From positions 21,193 through 85,192 of the forward strand of contig NZ_JAQRFK010000006.1 of the NCBI RefSeq assembly GCF_028598745.1: 64,000 nt of DNA, read 5' to 3'. Of this stretch, positions 22,075 through 31,256 are shown piece by piece (position 1 is the stretch's first letter; the number at the start of each line of letters is the position of its first letter). Both the position numbers and the translations under genes were made by a program. Source of the DNA: Xenorhabdus sp. IM139775. GTDB lineage: Bacteria > Pseudomonadota > Gammaproteobacteria > Enterobacterales > Enterobacteriaceae. Under the pieces are notes generated by a model. That model had not been told where the DNA came from and ran no database searches. It saw only the letters and a list, made by a program, of their open reading frames with translations.

Positions 22075-23308
22075 TACGCTATTAAATGTTAAGAGGAAAT
22101 TTTCTGATGGCAGCAATATGCTGGTTGGGCAATTGGCGGAGAATAAAGAGGGGGTTTATTTTCAATATGATGATTCATATCTTGCCAGTCATCCGAAATC
22201 ACTCTCTCCGTTTCTGATTAAGGCAGATAATTCATTACAAAAAGCCCCAAAAACGCCTCATTATGGACTGCATGGGGTTTTTGGTGACAGTTTACCCGAT
22301 GGCTGGGGGCTGTATTTAATGGATCGTGTATTTCGGGCAAATGGCTATAATCCCAAAATGGTGACGGCCTTAAAACGGTTGGCTTATATGGGTGAACGAT
22401 GTTCCGGCGCGCTTTACTATGAACCAGTCATGTCTTTTTCTGCAACGAATGAGAGAGATATCGATCTTATCACGCTCGGCAAAGAGGCAGTGAAAGAATT
22501 TGAAGGTATGGGATCTGTTTTTCTTAACTCTCTTATGGATGCCAGTGGTTCCGGTGGTGCTCGTCCCAAACTCAATGTGACAAAGTGTGCCAATGGTCTA
22601 TTTTCAACCCATGCTGATGCTATTGGGGAAAAATTGATTATTAAATTGACGTCTGATCGGTTTTCTTTGCAGCATTCAGAAAGTCTTGTTGAATATGCTT
22701 ATATGAAAATGGCGAGAAATGTTGGAATTGAAGTACCTGATTTCGAGTTATTGGCGGCGGGAAATGGCCGTTTCTGGTTACAGCAAGCCCGGTTTGATTG
22801 TTCGGCACAAGGCCGCTACCACATGATTTCAGCTTGTGGATTGCTGGATGCACCATTCAGAGAACCTTCTCTGGATTATATTGACTTAGCCAGAGTGACA
22901 AGGCATTTGTGTGGGGTAGAAGAAGCACAAAAATTAGTGAAACGTGCTTTTTTCAACTATCTCACGGTTAATCAGGATGATCATGCTAAAAATTTTGCTT
23001 TTTTGGCCGATGATACGGACAATTGGCGTCTTTCTCCGTTTTATGATGTGGTTTATATGCCGTCACCTTATAACGAACATATGACTTCGTTTAACGGTAA
23101 TGGCAAAGTCATTACTCCTTCCGCGTTGGAGCAATTAGCGGGGCAGGCGGGGTTTTCCGGCATTACGCCGTTGAAAAATATGCTTGAAGAGATTTATGAC
23201 GAAACCCATCGTTTTCAATCGATTGCCAATGAATTGGAAATCGATAAATCATTGGCAGCTACCATTGCACAACATATGGAGCAGAAATGGTCAGATCTAA
23301 AAATATGA
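22067..23308 (+). CDS. hipA: HipA-like serine/threonine kinase toxin
   Basis: HipA-family kinase; E. coli HipA phosphorylates glutamyl-tRNA synthetase and causes dormancy and drug tolerance. The family landmarks are intact: DASGSGGARPKLNV (P-loop with the autophosphorylated serine type), VNQDDHAKNFAFL (catalytic Asp and metal-binding Asn) and SPFYDVVYMPSP. 413 residues, within the family range (E. coli 440). The gene overlaps hipB by eight bases. Because all motifs are present the toxin is probably functional. The substrate of this subfamily cannot be told from sequence. Confidence 0.88.
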   Translation: MLNTLLNVKRKFSDGSNMLVGQLAENKEGVYFQYDDSYLASHPKSLSPFLIKADNSLQKAPKTPHYGLHGVFGDSLPDGWGLYLMDRVFRANGYNPKMVTALKRLAYMGERCSGALYYEPVMSFSATNERDIDLITLGKEAVKEFEGMGSVFLNSLMDASGSGGARPKLNVTKCANGLFSTHADAIGEKLIIKLTSDRFSLQHSESLVEYAYMKMARNVGIEVPDFELLAAGNGRFWLQQARFDCSAQGRYHMISACGLLDAPFREPSLDYIDLARVTRHLCGVEEAQKLVKRAFFNYLTVNQDDHAKNFAFLADDTDNWRLSPFYDVVYMPSPYNEHMTSFNGNGKVITPSALEQLAGQAGFSGITPLKNMLEEIYDETHRFQSIANELEIDKSLAATIAQHMEQKWSDLKI

Positions 23309-23485
23309 CACAATCGTGGCAATAATGATGGAAAAACACCAAAAAATGCCACTATAGTAACAGTATTGACGTGAGAATGTTGAGTCGATGCTTTTTGCCA
23401 AATCCAAATATAAATAATCATTATTAATATGTTAGATTTGGCGACCATTAAATCTCTTTACCTGTTTTCGTAGGGCGGAATTTTA

Positions 23486-24460
23486 TCATAACCACTTTTT
23501 GACAAATTCTTCCAACGGCATTGGGCGGTCGAAGTAATATCCCTGTAAATAATTAACAGAATAATTCTTTAACTGATTGATCTGTTCTTGGTCTTCAACC
23601 CCTTCTGCCACAATTTCCAGCCGTAACCGCTGGGCAAGATCAACAATATTTTCCACAATATGTTTTGAAATCATATCGGTATTCATTTTGCTGACAAAGT
23701 TATGTCCGATTTTGATTAGGTGAACATTAAATTTTTGTAAATAATTATAATTGGAGTAACCCGTACCGAAGTCGTCCAGAGCAATTAATACACCTAATTT
23801 ATTCAACTTATTAAATAAACGCATTGTATGATCGTCTGGCAACAATAATTCTCGTTCGGTCATTTCCAAAATCAGTTTAACCGTATCTTTTGGAAATGAT
23901 CCCAGAAAATTTCGGCAATCATCAACTAATTGAATATCTTTATAATGTCTTGCACTGATGTTGAAATTAAAATGGAAATGTGCAGGTAATTGATGGGCAA
24001 TCGGTGAAAAATAATCTCGCACTTGGGTGATGAGGTGATGCGTTAAGGGAATAATCAAATCTGATTTTTCAATTTGGGCGATAAATTTATTGGGTGTCAA
24101 TAACCCATGAGCCGGATGTTGCCAGCGAACCAGAATTTCACACCCCATGATTGCATTGTTTTTGCTACAAATAATAGGCTGTATGTAAGGAATGAATTGC
24201 TTATTTTTAATCGCTTTTTTCAGGTGATATTCTGGGCGAGTGATGATTTTGGTGTATTGGTAAAAAAACACCGCAGAGATGAGAGTAAGCAGAGACAGTA
24301 AAATAAATACAGGTGCTAATTCCACATCTGGCTGGATATTGTCCTGATAATTGGAAAATAATCTCCAGAATATAAATCCTGTACTGGCAATGAGGGTGAT
24401 GAATAACATCACAAATATCCGATACAGGGATCGGTATGATTTCAGATTCAGCCTCATCAT
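23486..24460 (-). CDS. Membrane-anchored EAL-domain protein (c-di-GMP phosphodiesterase candidate)
   Basis: Two N-terminal helices (about residues 12-32 and 42-65) followed by one EAL domain (~80-324). Most catalytic positions are present: Glu in GCEILVRWQHP (EIL instead of EAL), Asn in FNFNISARH, Glu in LILEMTERELL, both Asp in ALDDFGTGYSNY, Lys in LIKIGHNFV, Glu in VAEGVEDQEQ and Gln in LQGYYFDRPM. The Asp of the usual KxD motif is Gly here (KIG), which may lower activity. No CSS or GGDEF domain. Its position beside yfiR-dgcN-yfiB and pga suggests it removes the c-di-GMP that drives exopolysaccharide synthesis; it could alternatively be a c-di-GMP sensor. Confidence 0.85.
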   Translation of the reverse strand: MMRLNLKSYRSLYRIFVMLFITLIASTGFIFWRLFSNYQDNIQPDVELAPVFILLSLLTLISAVFFYQYTKIITRPEYHLKKAIKNKQFIPYIQPIICSKNNAIMGCEILVRWQHPAHGLLTPNKFIAQIEKSDLIIPLTHHLITQVRDYFSPIAHQLPAHFHFNFNISARHYKDIQLVDDCRNFLGSFPKDTVKLILEMTERELLLPDDHTMRLFNKLNKLGVLIALDDFGTGYSNYNYLQKFNVHLIKIGHNFVSKMNTDMISKHIVENIVDLAQRLRLEIVAEGVEDQEQINQLKNYSVNYLQGYYFDRPMPLEEFVKKWL

Positions 24461-24679
24461 TTCTCCTTTTTGATAAAGCCCGTTACTTAACAGTAGACTT
24501 GTTATCTAAATATGCAAAGTTTCATTAACTTATTGATCACAAAAAAATGTTGTTCTTTTTTGAGAAAACAATCCCGACTATGTTACAGGAAGAATTTAGC
24601 GACGGGAAATAGTGAGATGGCTGTACGGCAAGATCGGATCAAAAAATTTCGTAATTAGTGGCGATGATCAAAATAACGA

Positions 24680-24709
24680 AATAATTTTGCCATCCGTGGC
24701 AAAATTATT
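24680..24709 (-). terminator. Terminator of the yfiR-dgcN-yfiB operon
   Basis: Perfect 12-base stem AATAATTTTGCC / GGCAAAATTATT with a six-base loop, 62 bases past the yfiB stop. On the minus strand the stem ends in T-rich sequence (ATTATTTCGTTATTTTG). The rest of 24461-24770 holds the EAL gene promoter region with no other gene. Confidence 0.7.
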
Positions 24710-24770
24710 ATTTATAGATATCAATATATTAAGGTTAACGGTAATAAATGGCGTTATATAAGGCCCATTT

Positions 24771-25256
24771 TTACGGTGTCGTTATCACAATGGCAACCCG
24801 GCGGTTTTCTGCCCGGCCTTTTGAACTCCGGTTATCGGCGATAGGTTGGCTTGGCCCTAATCCACGGGTTGTCAGATGAGTACGCTGCATTCCTCCCTGT
24901 GTCAGTGCCTCTGCAACGGTGTTGGCGCGTTTTAACGATAATTGATTGTTGTAACTCACTTCCCCGTAGTTGTCAGTATGGCCATCAAGACGTGCATGGT
25001 GGATACCCACTTTGGATAAAACACTGGCGAGTTCTTTTAACTTGGCCTGACCTTCAGGACGCAAGCGGAATTGGTTATTACCAAATAACACTTTTTCAGA
25101 TATGCCAAATAGCCAGCCTTCATCGGTTTGTTGAAATCCTTGTTGTTTTAGTGCGGCGATTTGAGCGGCTGTCAACGCCCCTTTGTTCTGGCAGGCACTG
25201 AGAAAGAGTGTGCCAATAAATACCCAGATAAATACACAGTATCGGTTTCTGCTCAT
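24771..25256 (-). CDS. yfiB: OmpA-like lipoprotein YfiB
   Basis: Outer-membrane lipoprotein of the YfiBNR signalling system. A lipobox LSAC puts the lipidated cysteine at residue 22, and the C-terminal half is an OmpA-like peptidoglycan-binding domain with GHTDNYGE and NQLSLKRANTV. In Pseudomonas, YfiB sequesters periplasmic YfiR and so releases the diguanylate cyclase YfiN. 161 residues, as expected. The start overlaps the dgcN stop by four bases. The Yersinia counterpart is the HmsCDE system, which controls Hms/Pga biofilm. Confidence 0.92.
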   Translation of the reverse strand: MSRNRYCVFIWVFIGTLFLSACQNKGALTAAQIAALKQQGFQQTDEGWLFGISEKVLFGNNQFRLRPEGQAKLKELASVLSKVGIHHARLDGHTDNYGEVSYNNQLSLKRANTVAEALTQGGMQRTHLTTRGLGPSQPIADNRSSKGRAENRRVAIVITTP

Positions 25257-26515
25257 AGAGGGTTCCTTGATAGATAGTTTAGTTTGGTTGTATCAGCGGA
25301 ATACCAGCCGCCACCTCGTTGTTTAATGTGATACATTGCCGCATCTGCTTCCGAGAGCAGTTGTTCCGCCGTGAGTTCACCGTTGGATAAGGCAATGCCA
25401 ATACTGAGTGTGATACGCAGGTGTTGTCCGTTGGGCAAAAGGATCGGGGTGTCCATGGCATGGATGATATTTTTCGCAATGCGTTCTGCATCTTCCAGAT
25501 TGGCAGAGGGTAATAGGATAGCGAATTCATCCCCGCCAAGCCGGGCAACGGTATCTGTCTTTCTCACCTTCCTTTTTAGCGTGGCGGCTATCGTGACAAG
25601 CACGTGATCGCCGGCGGCATGTCCATAAATATCGTTGACATATTTCAGTCTGTTACCATCAATAAATAATACTGCGGCACTTTCACGCATGAATTTATCG
25701 TTCATCACGGTTGAAAGAACACGCTCAAAAGTGGCCCGGTTTGGTAAACCGGTGAGGGAATCATGTTGCGCTTGCCAGGTTAACGCGGCTTTTTCGGTTT
25801 GCAGATGATGTTGCCACTCTTCCAGTTCTTCCAGCAGGTGATTGAAAACCTGGCTTAATTTGTGCAATTCAGCAATGTGGGCAGAAGGCACACGCCGTGA
25901 GAATGTCCGTTGCTGCCGCACATCATGGGCGACGACCGTAATGTTTTGCAACGCTCTGACGATGCCATCGTGCATACGCAATGAAAGGTAAAGTGAAATG
26001 ACGGCGCTGAACAACAGGCAGGCAAACAGGACCAACAGGGCCTGATAAATAAACTTGATAATATGGTTGCTGTTACCGATGAGCCAGACTGAGCCGACTT
26101 TCTGCTGATGGTGATAAATTGGCAGAGTAATCGGTTCAGGAAGCAGCCAATGATCGACCCATTTTTTGAAATTGTTGGTACGAGATCCCTGATTGGCCTG
26201 CCAGCAGGCTAATACCTGTTGTTTAGCATCAAAAATTTTAGCTTCGGTAAAACTATCGTGAACCGCAATCATTTCCAATATTTCGTTTGCTGCGGTTTTA
26301 TCCTGAAAGACCACGGCGGCCTGTGCGGTATGGGCAATGGTCGTGGAGATCAGCTTTAAATTATTTTCGGCATATTTCTGCATGGCAAGCAGTGCCAGCA
26401 GGGATAAGAATAAGCCGACGACGGATAATATGATAAACGTAATAATCAGATGGATACGGTGAAAAGCCTGACGTAAAGTCGGGCGTGATGGCATCAGTGA
26501 ATAACGTTTCTTCAT
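25253..26515 (-). CDS. dgcN: Diguanylate cyclase DgcN/YfiN
   Basis: Membrane diguanylate cyclase. Two helices (about residues 19-47 and 156-182) flank a periplasmic CHASE8-type sensor, then HAMP, then a GGDEF domain. The active site RLGGDEFAIL is intact, and RKTD five residues upstream is a complete RxxD inhibitory site. In E. coli and Pseudomonas YfiN is held inactive by YfiR. 420 residues, close to E. coli DgcN (408). It lies five bases after yfiR and overlaps yfiB. Close to the pga operon, whose synthase is activated by c-di-GMP. Confidence 0.93.
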   Translation of the reverse strand: MKKRYSLMPSRPTLRQAFHRIHLIITFIILSVVGLFLSLLALLAMQKYAENNLKLISTTIAHTAQAAVVFQDKTAANEILEMIAVHDSFTEAKIFDAKQQVLACWQANQGSRTNNFKKWVDHWLLPEPITLPIYHHQQKVGSVWLIGNSNHIIKFIYQALLVLFACLLFSAVISLYLSLRMHDGIVRALQNITVVAHDVRQQRTFSRRVPSAHIAELHKLSQVFNHLLEELEEWQHHLQTEKAALTWQAQHDSLTGLPNRATFERVLSTVMNDKFMRESAAVLFIDGNRLKYVNDIYGHAAGDHVLVTIAATLKRKVRKTDTVARLGGDEFAILLPSANLEDAERIAKNIIHAMDTPILLPNGQHLRITLSIGIALSNGELTAEQLLSEADAAMYHIKQRGGGWYSADTTKLNYLSRNPL

Positions 26516-26520
26516 ACAGA

Positions 26521-27117
26521 TTATTCCACCTTACGAGCCAATTGCAGGACATTCGGGTGTACGCGTATGCCGCTGCGCGTCAGAATATCAAGGTTAAGGC
26601 TGAATGTTGCCTGCGTGCTGTTAATGTTGAGGCAAAATGCGCTGCCAATTTCACAGTTCGGATTATTTTCAGCAATGGTCAGCAGTGGCTTCGCATCTTT
26701 CAGGTTAATGACCTGATGTTGAAGTTGTGGATCAACTTGACCATAGTAAATGACATCACATCTTTCTATGAGCTGTTCTACGTTGAAATTCAGCGTTTCT
26801 ATTTGCAGTTCTGTGTGATCAGAAATCATATCAATGTGAGTTAAGGCGCTAATGTAATGGGAGGGGGGAACCAGACATAAATGCAGGACAGTCGGTGCAA
26901 TAGGCCAGTGGGTATAACTGATAATGCCAGAAACTACCCGCACAACGTTTTGATTAAGCATGAGTTTTTCATTGGTATCAGGCACAGCCATGACGGCTGA
27001 ATTACCTATTACAGTGATTACGCACAAGGTCATCAGTACCCGTAGAAATAATCTGGAAAGACAATGTTTAAAAACAGTACGCTTACAAAGATGATGAGTC
27101 CGTTCAATCACTTTCAT
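26521..27117 (-). CDS. yfiR: Periplasmic repressor YfiR (DUF4154)
   Basis: Periplasmic protein that binds the sensor domain of DgcN and keeps it off; in Pseudomonas YfiR release follows redox change or capture by YfiB. After a long basic n-region and a hydrophobic stretch (LFLRVLMTLCVITVIGNSAVMA) the mature part contains VVRVVSGIISYTHWP and two cysteines near NPNCEIGSAFCLNI, the disulfide-type pair of this family. The start at 27117 (MKVIERTHH) was chosen because the upstream in-frame codon (TTG, 27171) has no ribosome site. First gene of yfiR-dgcN-yfiB. Confidence 0.87.
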   Translation of the reverse strand: MKVIERTHHLCKRTVFKHCLSRLFLRVLMTLCVITVIGNSAVMAVPDTNEKLMLNQNVVRVVSGIISYTHWPIAPTVLHLCLVPPSHYISALTHIDMISDHTELQIETLNFNVEQLIERCDVIYYGQVDPQLQHQVINLKDAKPLLTIAENNPNCEIGSAFCLNINSTQATFSLNLDILTRSGIRVHPNVLQLARKVE

Positions 27118-27225
27118 AACGAGTTCCAGTATTTGCTTTTCGTCCAGTATTGGCCTTTCATATCGTGTCAAAAGTCTAGTGTAAATAATCGTGTTAACGT
27201 TATTGATAAAATCGGTTCTAGCCGG

Positions 27226-27333
27226 AACCTATCTCATCAAGGTATTTTTGCCATTATTTTTTCTCTGGCGACTGTAATAACGACCGTCACGATGATTGTG
27301 ACTGCGCAAAAATGATACCGAATGAGATAGGTT
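27226..27333. mobile_element. Candidate MITE with imperfect 28-bp terminal inverted repeats
   Basis: The two ends read inward as AACCTATCTCATCAAGGTAT and AACCTATCTCATTCGGTATC, each then running into TTTTTGC; the outer 12 bases are identical. The element would be 108 bp and lies between yfiR and pgaD. No transposase fits inside; the short plus-strand frame through it (ending TVTMIVTAQK) has no credible start. I saw no clear target-site duplication. It may instead be a structured regulatory RNA or terminator pair. Confidence 0.45.
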
Positions 27334-27432
27334 GTAAAGCTGTCGCTGACCCAATAATTTAATTGGTAACTTTAAGGTATAATTTCATTATCAACAAATA
27401 GACTCTTATTTCTCATTTCTATGTTGATAGAT

Positions 27433-27888
27433 CTATATTGATACATCTTTATTGATTCCTATTATATGTCCATGATTGTCATAAGTGATACTGGAAACTT
27501 TGCTTTGCTTTAAGACCTCTAACAATTTTTGTTCCAGAATAAAACTTTGTGCCACCTCCGCGTGAGTTAACGCAGGTCGGTGGCGACGCCGCTCAATCTT
27601 AAATCGACGTTGGTTGTATTTTGCCCAGCCAATAAGCAAAAGTGCATTAAAGATGGCGATGGCAATATAAAGGGCGAGAGATCCCAGTTTTGAAGTCAAT
27701 GTTGACGTGAATGTTGACGTGAATGCTGACGTGAATGTCGAAGTAAAAGCGCTGGGGCCATGATGAGAAGCGTTAAATAATCCCACGATAAATAAATAGA
27801 TAAAACCGACCCAAGCCAGAACGGTCAACAGGATATCCATTAAACGGGGCAATAATTTTTGTTCAGTAAAAATTAATGGATCTTTCAT
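27433..27888 (-). CDS. pgaD: PgaD, subunit of the PNAG synthase
   Basis: Small two-helix inner-membrane partner of the glycosyltransferase PgaC; PgaCD polymerises poly-beta-1,6-GlcNAc and is activated by c-di-GMP binding at the PgaC/PgaD interface. Helices lie at about residues 14-36 and 65-85, with a basic cytoplasmic C-terminal half ([14 protein letters not shown]). The start at 27888 ([10 protein letters not shown]) forms an ATGA overlap with pgaC. 151 residues against 137 in E. coli; the surplus is a periplasmic loop made of the four-residue repeat FTST/FTSA, encoded by a 12-bp tandem repeat. Confidence 0.9.
   Translation of the reverse strand: MKDPLIFTEQKLLPRLMDILLTVLAWVGFIYLFIVGLFNASHHGPSAFTSTFTSAFTSTFTSTLTSKLGSLALYIAIAIFNALLLIGWAKYNQRRFKIERRRHRPALTHAEVAQSFILEQKLLEVLKQSKVSSITYDNHGHIIGINKDVSI
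27691..27750. repeat. 12-bp tandem repeat, five copies, inside pgaD
   Basis: Units TGAAGTCAATGT, TGACGTGAATGT, TGACGTGAATGC, TGACGTGAATGT and CGAAGTAAAAGC (plus strand). The period is a multiple of three, so gain or loss of a unit would lengthen or shorten the periplasmic Thr/Ser-rich loop of PgaD by four residues without a frameshift. Confidence 0.95.
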
Positions 27889-29216
27889 GATTCGATTCTC
27901 TCTATTCCCCTGTCCGGGCTTTCCCAGCGGGCACGTTTTCTGTGAACTTTGAGCATCACTTTGGGAAAAGAAATCAGGGTCGTAAACAGGCTTAGCATCC
28001 AATAAACCATAGGATACCAAATGACCCAGAAAAGCGATGAGGCAACGTGTTTTTCATAGCGTCGCTCAATCATCAGGCTGACGGTAAACTGGAGCAGGCA
28101 GGTCGCCGCCAGAACCAATCCCGTATATCCGGGGGGGAATAGGGTATAGACACGAATGTTTTCCGGTAATGTGATGAGCATTCCGAGAAAAAATAAAATG
28201 ATGGAAAGGGCAAAGGTAAATGACCAGATAACGGAACAGCAGAACTCGGCAAATAACATCCACATGCGGCGATATTGCCATGACCACAATTGACGCAGGT
28301 TTTTCAGGAACACCTCGGCACCACCCTGTGCCCAGCGCAACCGCTGTTTCCATAACCCCCGCAGGGTTTCCGGCATCAGGATCCAGCAGATAGCACGGGG
28401 TTCGAAAAAGATCGACCAATGGTGCAACTGGAGTTTCCAGCTCACGTCAATATCTTCTGTGATCATGTCATTGCTCCAGTAACCGACATCGGCAAGCGCC
28501 CGGCGATTAAAGGCCGCTACCACCCCCGAAACGGTAAAGACTTGGCCATAAACCCGTTGGGTTCGTTTGATAAGGCCAATGATGGAGGAAAATTCACCCA
28601 CCTGAACGCGCCCCACTAACGTGGATCGCGTGCGAACACGGGGATTGCCGGTAACCGCACCAACGCGGGGATGATCAATCATGGGCTTGACCAGCCAGAC
28701 TGCGGCATCGCGATCCAGCAGGGCATCACCATCAATGCAGACCAGATAATCACTTTTTGCCGCTGCCGCACCGGCTTGAAGCGCCGTGGCTTTGCCCTGA
28801 TTCTGTTTCAGGTGTATCACCCTCAGGGCTTGGTGTTGTTTCGCCATGGCATTGAGTTCATCCGCCGTGCTGTCAGTTGAACCATCATTGATTGCGATCA
28901 CTTCAACATGGGGATAGCGTTGGTTTAAGGCGGCCAGCAGGGTTTCGCGGACATTCGGCCCTTCGTTGTAACAAGGGATCAAAATTGAAATCAGCGGCTC
29001 ACCTTCAAGATGGGGGGCGGCTTTATCAACCACTTTCCAATGCCTTTCCCGATAGAGCCAGAAGTAGATCCCGCCTGAAATCCAGATGGCTGACATAAAT
29101 AAAGGCCAGAAAAAGACAAAGTTCAGCATGACTTCGCCGGTAAAAGCGACGGCGATGCCAAGAGGAATGCTCAATACCAGGCAGAGCACGATAAAAGCAA
29201 TAATACGATCAATCAT
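27885..29216 (-). CDS. pgaC: PgaC, poly-beta-1,6-GlcNAc synthase
   Basis: Processive family 2 glycosyltransferase of the inner membrane that polymerises UDP-GlcNAc into PNAG. Two N-terminal helices, then the GT2 domain with [42 protein letters not shown] and the product-binding [10 protein letters not shown], then C-terminal helices. The start at 29216 ([15 protein letters not shown]) aligns with E. coli MINRIVSFFILCLVL, giving 443 residues (E. coli 441); an ATG at 29258 is in frame but has no counterpart. It overlaps pgaB by eight bases and pgaD by ATGA. Confidence 0.95.
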   Translation of the reverse strand: MIDRIIAFIVLCLVLSIPLGIAVAFTGEVMLNFVFFWPLFMSAIWISGGIYFWLYRERHWKVVDKAAPHLEGEPLISILIPCYNEGPNVRETLLAALNQRYPHVEVIAINDGSTDSTADELNAMAKQHQALRVIHLKQNQGKATALQAGAAAAKSDYLVCIDGDALLDRDAAVWLVKPMIDHPRVGAVTGNPRVRTRSTLVGRVQVGEFSSIIGLIKRTQRVYGQVFTVSGVVAAFNRRALADVGYWSNDMITEDIDVSWKLQLHHWSIFFEPRAICWILMPETLRGLWKQRLRWAQGGAEVFLKNLRQLWSWQYRRMWMLFAEFCCSVIWSFTFALSIILFFLGMLITLPENIRVYTLFPPGYTGLVLAATCLLQFTVSLMIERRYEKHVASSLFWVIWYPMVYWMLSLFTTLISFPKVMLKVHRKRARWESPDRGIERIES

Positions 29217-31245
29217 TAAGTGGATACCATTCAGGAGAAAGAACAGGGCGGATCTCATTCATTTCTGGTTGATTATTGAGAAAATCATCCGGGTAGTAAC
29301 CGAAACTCTGTGCACCATTGAGCTGTAATTGACGCATCCATTCAGCCAATTGATGGCCCGGTATCGCTCTTTTATCCAGTGGCTTGCGCCAATCCACGGA
29401 CTGGAGTTCAAAGACGGTTTTGTCCAGTGCTTCCGGGCGTTGGGCAATGATTTTTACTAATCGGGATAACCACGAATTACTTTTTGCTGAGGGTACATTT
29501 TCCATTAAGGGCATTGCCATTGGCGCGACCCAATCGTAGTGAGCGAGAAAATCATCCAGATTTTGGGCAAACCATGCTTCGCTGTCGGGTTCCAGAATGG
29601 GCAGGGCAAAAATATTGCGTGCAGTTTTGATCTGATAACCCCGTATGGACTTGAGTTCTTGGGTTAATTCGTGGGTAAAGTCAATCAGGTATTGGCTTTT
29701 GAAACGTGTCCAACGGGCGAATTGTTCGGGATCTTGCCGAATTTCTGCAATGGAGGCAGAGAAACCCGCCGCCTGATAAGCTTTGATGGCATCTGCGCCG
29801 GCATCTTCAAAATCGGACATGACGGCATCATCGTGATACAAAATACCCTGAAAAATGGCATGGGAAGCCAAATCCTGATAAATCTCTTTGATTCTCTGGC
29901 GATTGTCCGGGTGATAGGGCGATAAACGACGATATTGTGTCGGGTTGACAAACCGCTGGTTGTGACTTTCGTCATCGCTCATCACCCGCGGGAGTGAAGG
30001 TGCCAGTTCAAATGCCAGAACGGGCATCCACGCATACACTTCAATGTTCAGGCGACTGTGCAGTTGCCAGGCAACACGGTTAAATAGATCGGCGCGCATC
30101 GGCAGCCAGCGGTTGGGGAAATAGAGTTCACGGATATTGCCATCGCCTTGCGGATCAGCAAAGGCTTGCAGGAAAACGGTATTGACGCGCAGATCGGCAA
30201 TGCGCTGTACCAGTTTGTCAAGATTGTCGGCCTGTTGAACGGGATCAGGATCGTAAACATAGTCCAGATCAATATGGGCAATCCGTAAGATCGGTTTGTT
30301 CTGTACCTGAATGACTTGCTCAGCAAACTCTTTCAGGGAAGGATTATGAGTCAGCAAGATACGCGGCACATTATCAAGGCTGTTGGCGTTTGCCAGCCCA
30401 TTATCCAGCGTCAATGCCATTTTGTAGCCATAGCGTTTGGCGATTTCCAGCGTAACACCGTTATCGATGCCATAAGGCCAGATCCAAACCCGTGGCTGTT
30501 TGCCTGTGGCCGCGATAATTCTTTGGGTAATCGTGGCAATGTCCTTTTCCATCCGCTGGCGAAACGCTTGCTCGCTTTCATATTGACCGGTTTTCGGATC
30601 GTAAATGCGAATGGCTGCGGCCGGCTCTGTATTGCCTTGTGGGTTAGCGATGGCACCATAATGGTGTTGATAAGTATGAGAACCTATTTCCACTAAACCC
30701 GATCGTGACATCTCAGCCACTTGTTCCCAAGTCGTAAAGCGCTCCCGCGGCACGATCAACCCACCAAAATCAACCGGTTTTCCGGCGGGGACATCAACCC
30801 AAATCCCAACCGGTGCCAGAATGCCGGGCCAGTTATAGGCTTTAAGCAGGGGAAAGACGCGATGGTAAAAACTGCTATAGCCATCATCGAAAGTCAGCAA
30901 GACTGCCTTGGGAGGCAATGGCGTCCCGCCCTGATTGGCGGTAAGAATTTGATCGACGGTAATCGGCTGGTAGCCATTTTCCCGCAACCAGGCAAATTGA
31001 TCGTTCAACGCGCTGGTACGGACAGACATAAAACGCTGATCTGCCCCCTCATCTTCAACATCATGGTAAGCCAGAACCACAAACCCGTTTTTAGGCCACG
31101 GGCGTTCGTTCATTGGCAGGGGACGTTGCGCGGGAGGGACAAAATCGGGTTTTTCTGCATAGGCCATCATGGCGAATGGGGGAATAAACAGGCTAATCAG
31201 CAGTGTCGAGATCATCAACCAATGACGAAAAAGGTGATATTTCAT
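29209..31245 (-). CDS. pgaB: PgaB, PNAG N-deacetylase
   Basis: Periplasmic enzyme that partially deacetylates PNAG before export. Residues ~40-300 form the CE4 deacetylase with the metal-binding Asp in [11 protein letters not shown] and His pair in SHTYQHHYG; ~310-678 form the glycoside-hydrolase-like C-terminal domain ([22 protein letters not shown]). 678 residues against 672 in E. coli. Oddity: E. coli PgaB is an outer-membrane lipoprotein, but here the leader ([19 protein letters not shown]) contains no cysteine and looks like a normal signal peptide cleaved after AYA. It follows pgaA by eleven bases with ribosome site AAAGGATT. Confidence 0.94.
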   Translation of the reverse strand: MKYHLFRHWLMISTLLISLFIPPFAMMAYAEKPDFVPPAQRPLPMNERPWPKNGFVVLAYHDVEDEGADQRFMSVRTSALNDQFAWLRENGYQPITVDQILTANQGGTPLPPKAVLLTFDDGYSSFYHRVFPLLKAYNWPGILAPVGIWVDVPAGKPVDFGGLIVPRERFTTWEQVAEMSRSGLVEIGSHTYQHHYGAIANPQGNTEPAAAIRIYDPKTGQYESEQAFRQRMEKDIATITQRIIAATGKQPRVWIWPYGIDNGVTLEIAKRYGYKMALTLDNGLANANSLDNVPRILLTHNPSLKEFAEQVIQVQNKPILRIAHIDLDYVYDPDPVQQADNLDKLVQRIADLRVNTVFLQAFADPQGDGNIRELYFPNRWLPMRADLFNRVAWQLHSRLNIEVYAWMPVLAFELAPSLPRVMSDDESHNQRFVNPTQYRRLSPYHPDNRQRIKEIYQDLASHAIFQGILYHDDAVMSDFEDAGADAIKAYQAAGFSASIAEIRQDPEQFARWTRFKSQYLIDFTHELTQELKSIRGYQIKTARNIFALPILEPDSEAWFAQNLDDFLAHYDWVAPMAMPLMENVPSAKSNSWLSRLVKIIAQRPEALDKTVFELQSVDWRKPLDKRAIPGHQLAEWMRQLQLNGAQSFGYYPDDFLNNQPEMNEIRPVLSPEWYPLND

Positions 31246-31256
31246 AAAAAAATCCT

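Noticed and set aside
27064..27315. Plus-strand frame ending in a hydrophobic helix (TVTMIVTAQK)
   Set aside because: Its first half is antisense to yfiR and no start codon or ribosome site lies before the hydrophobic part; the sequence is better explained by the inverted-repeat element.
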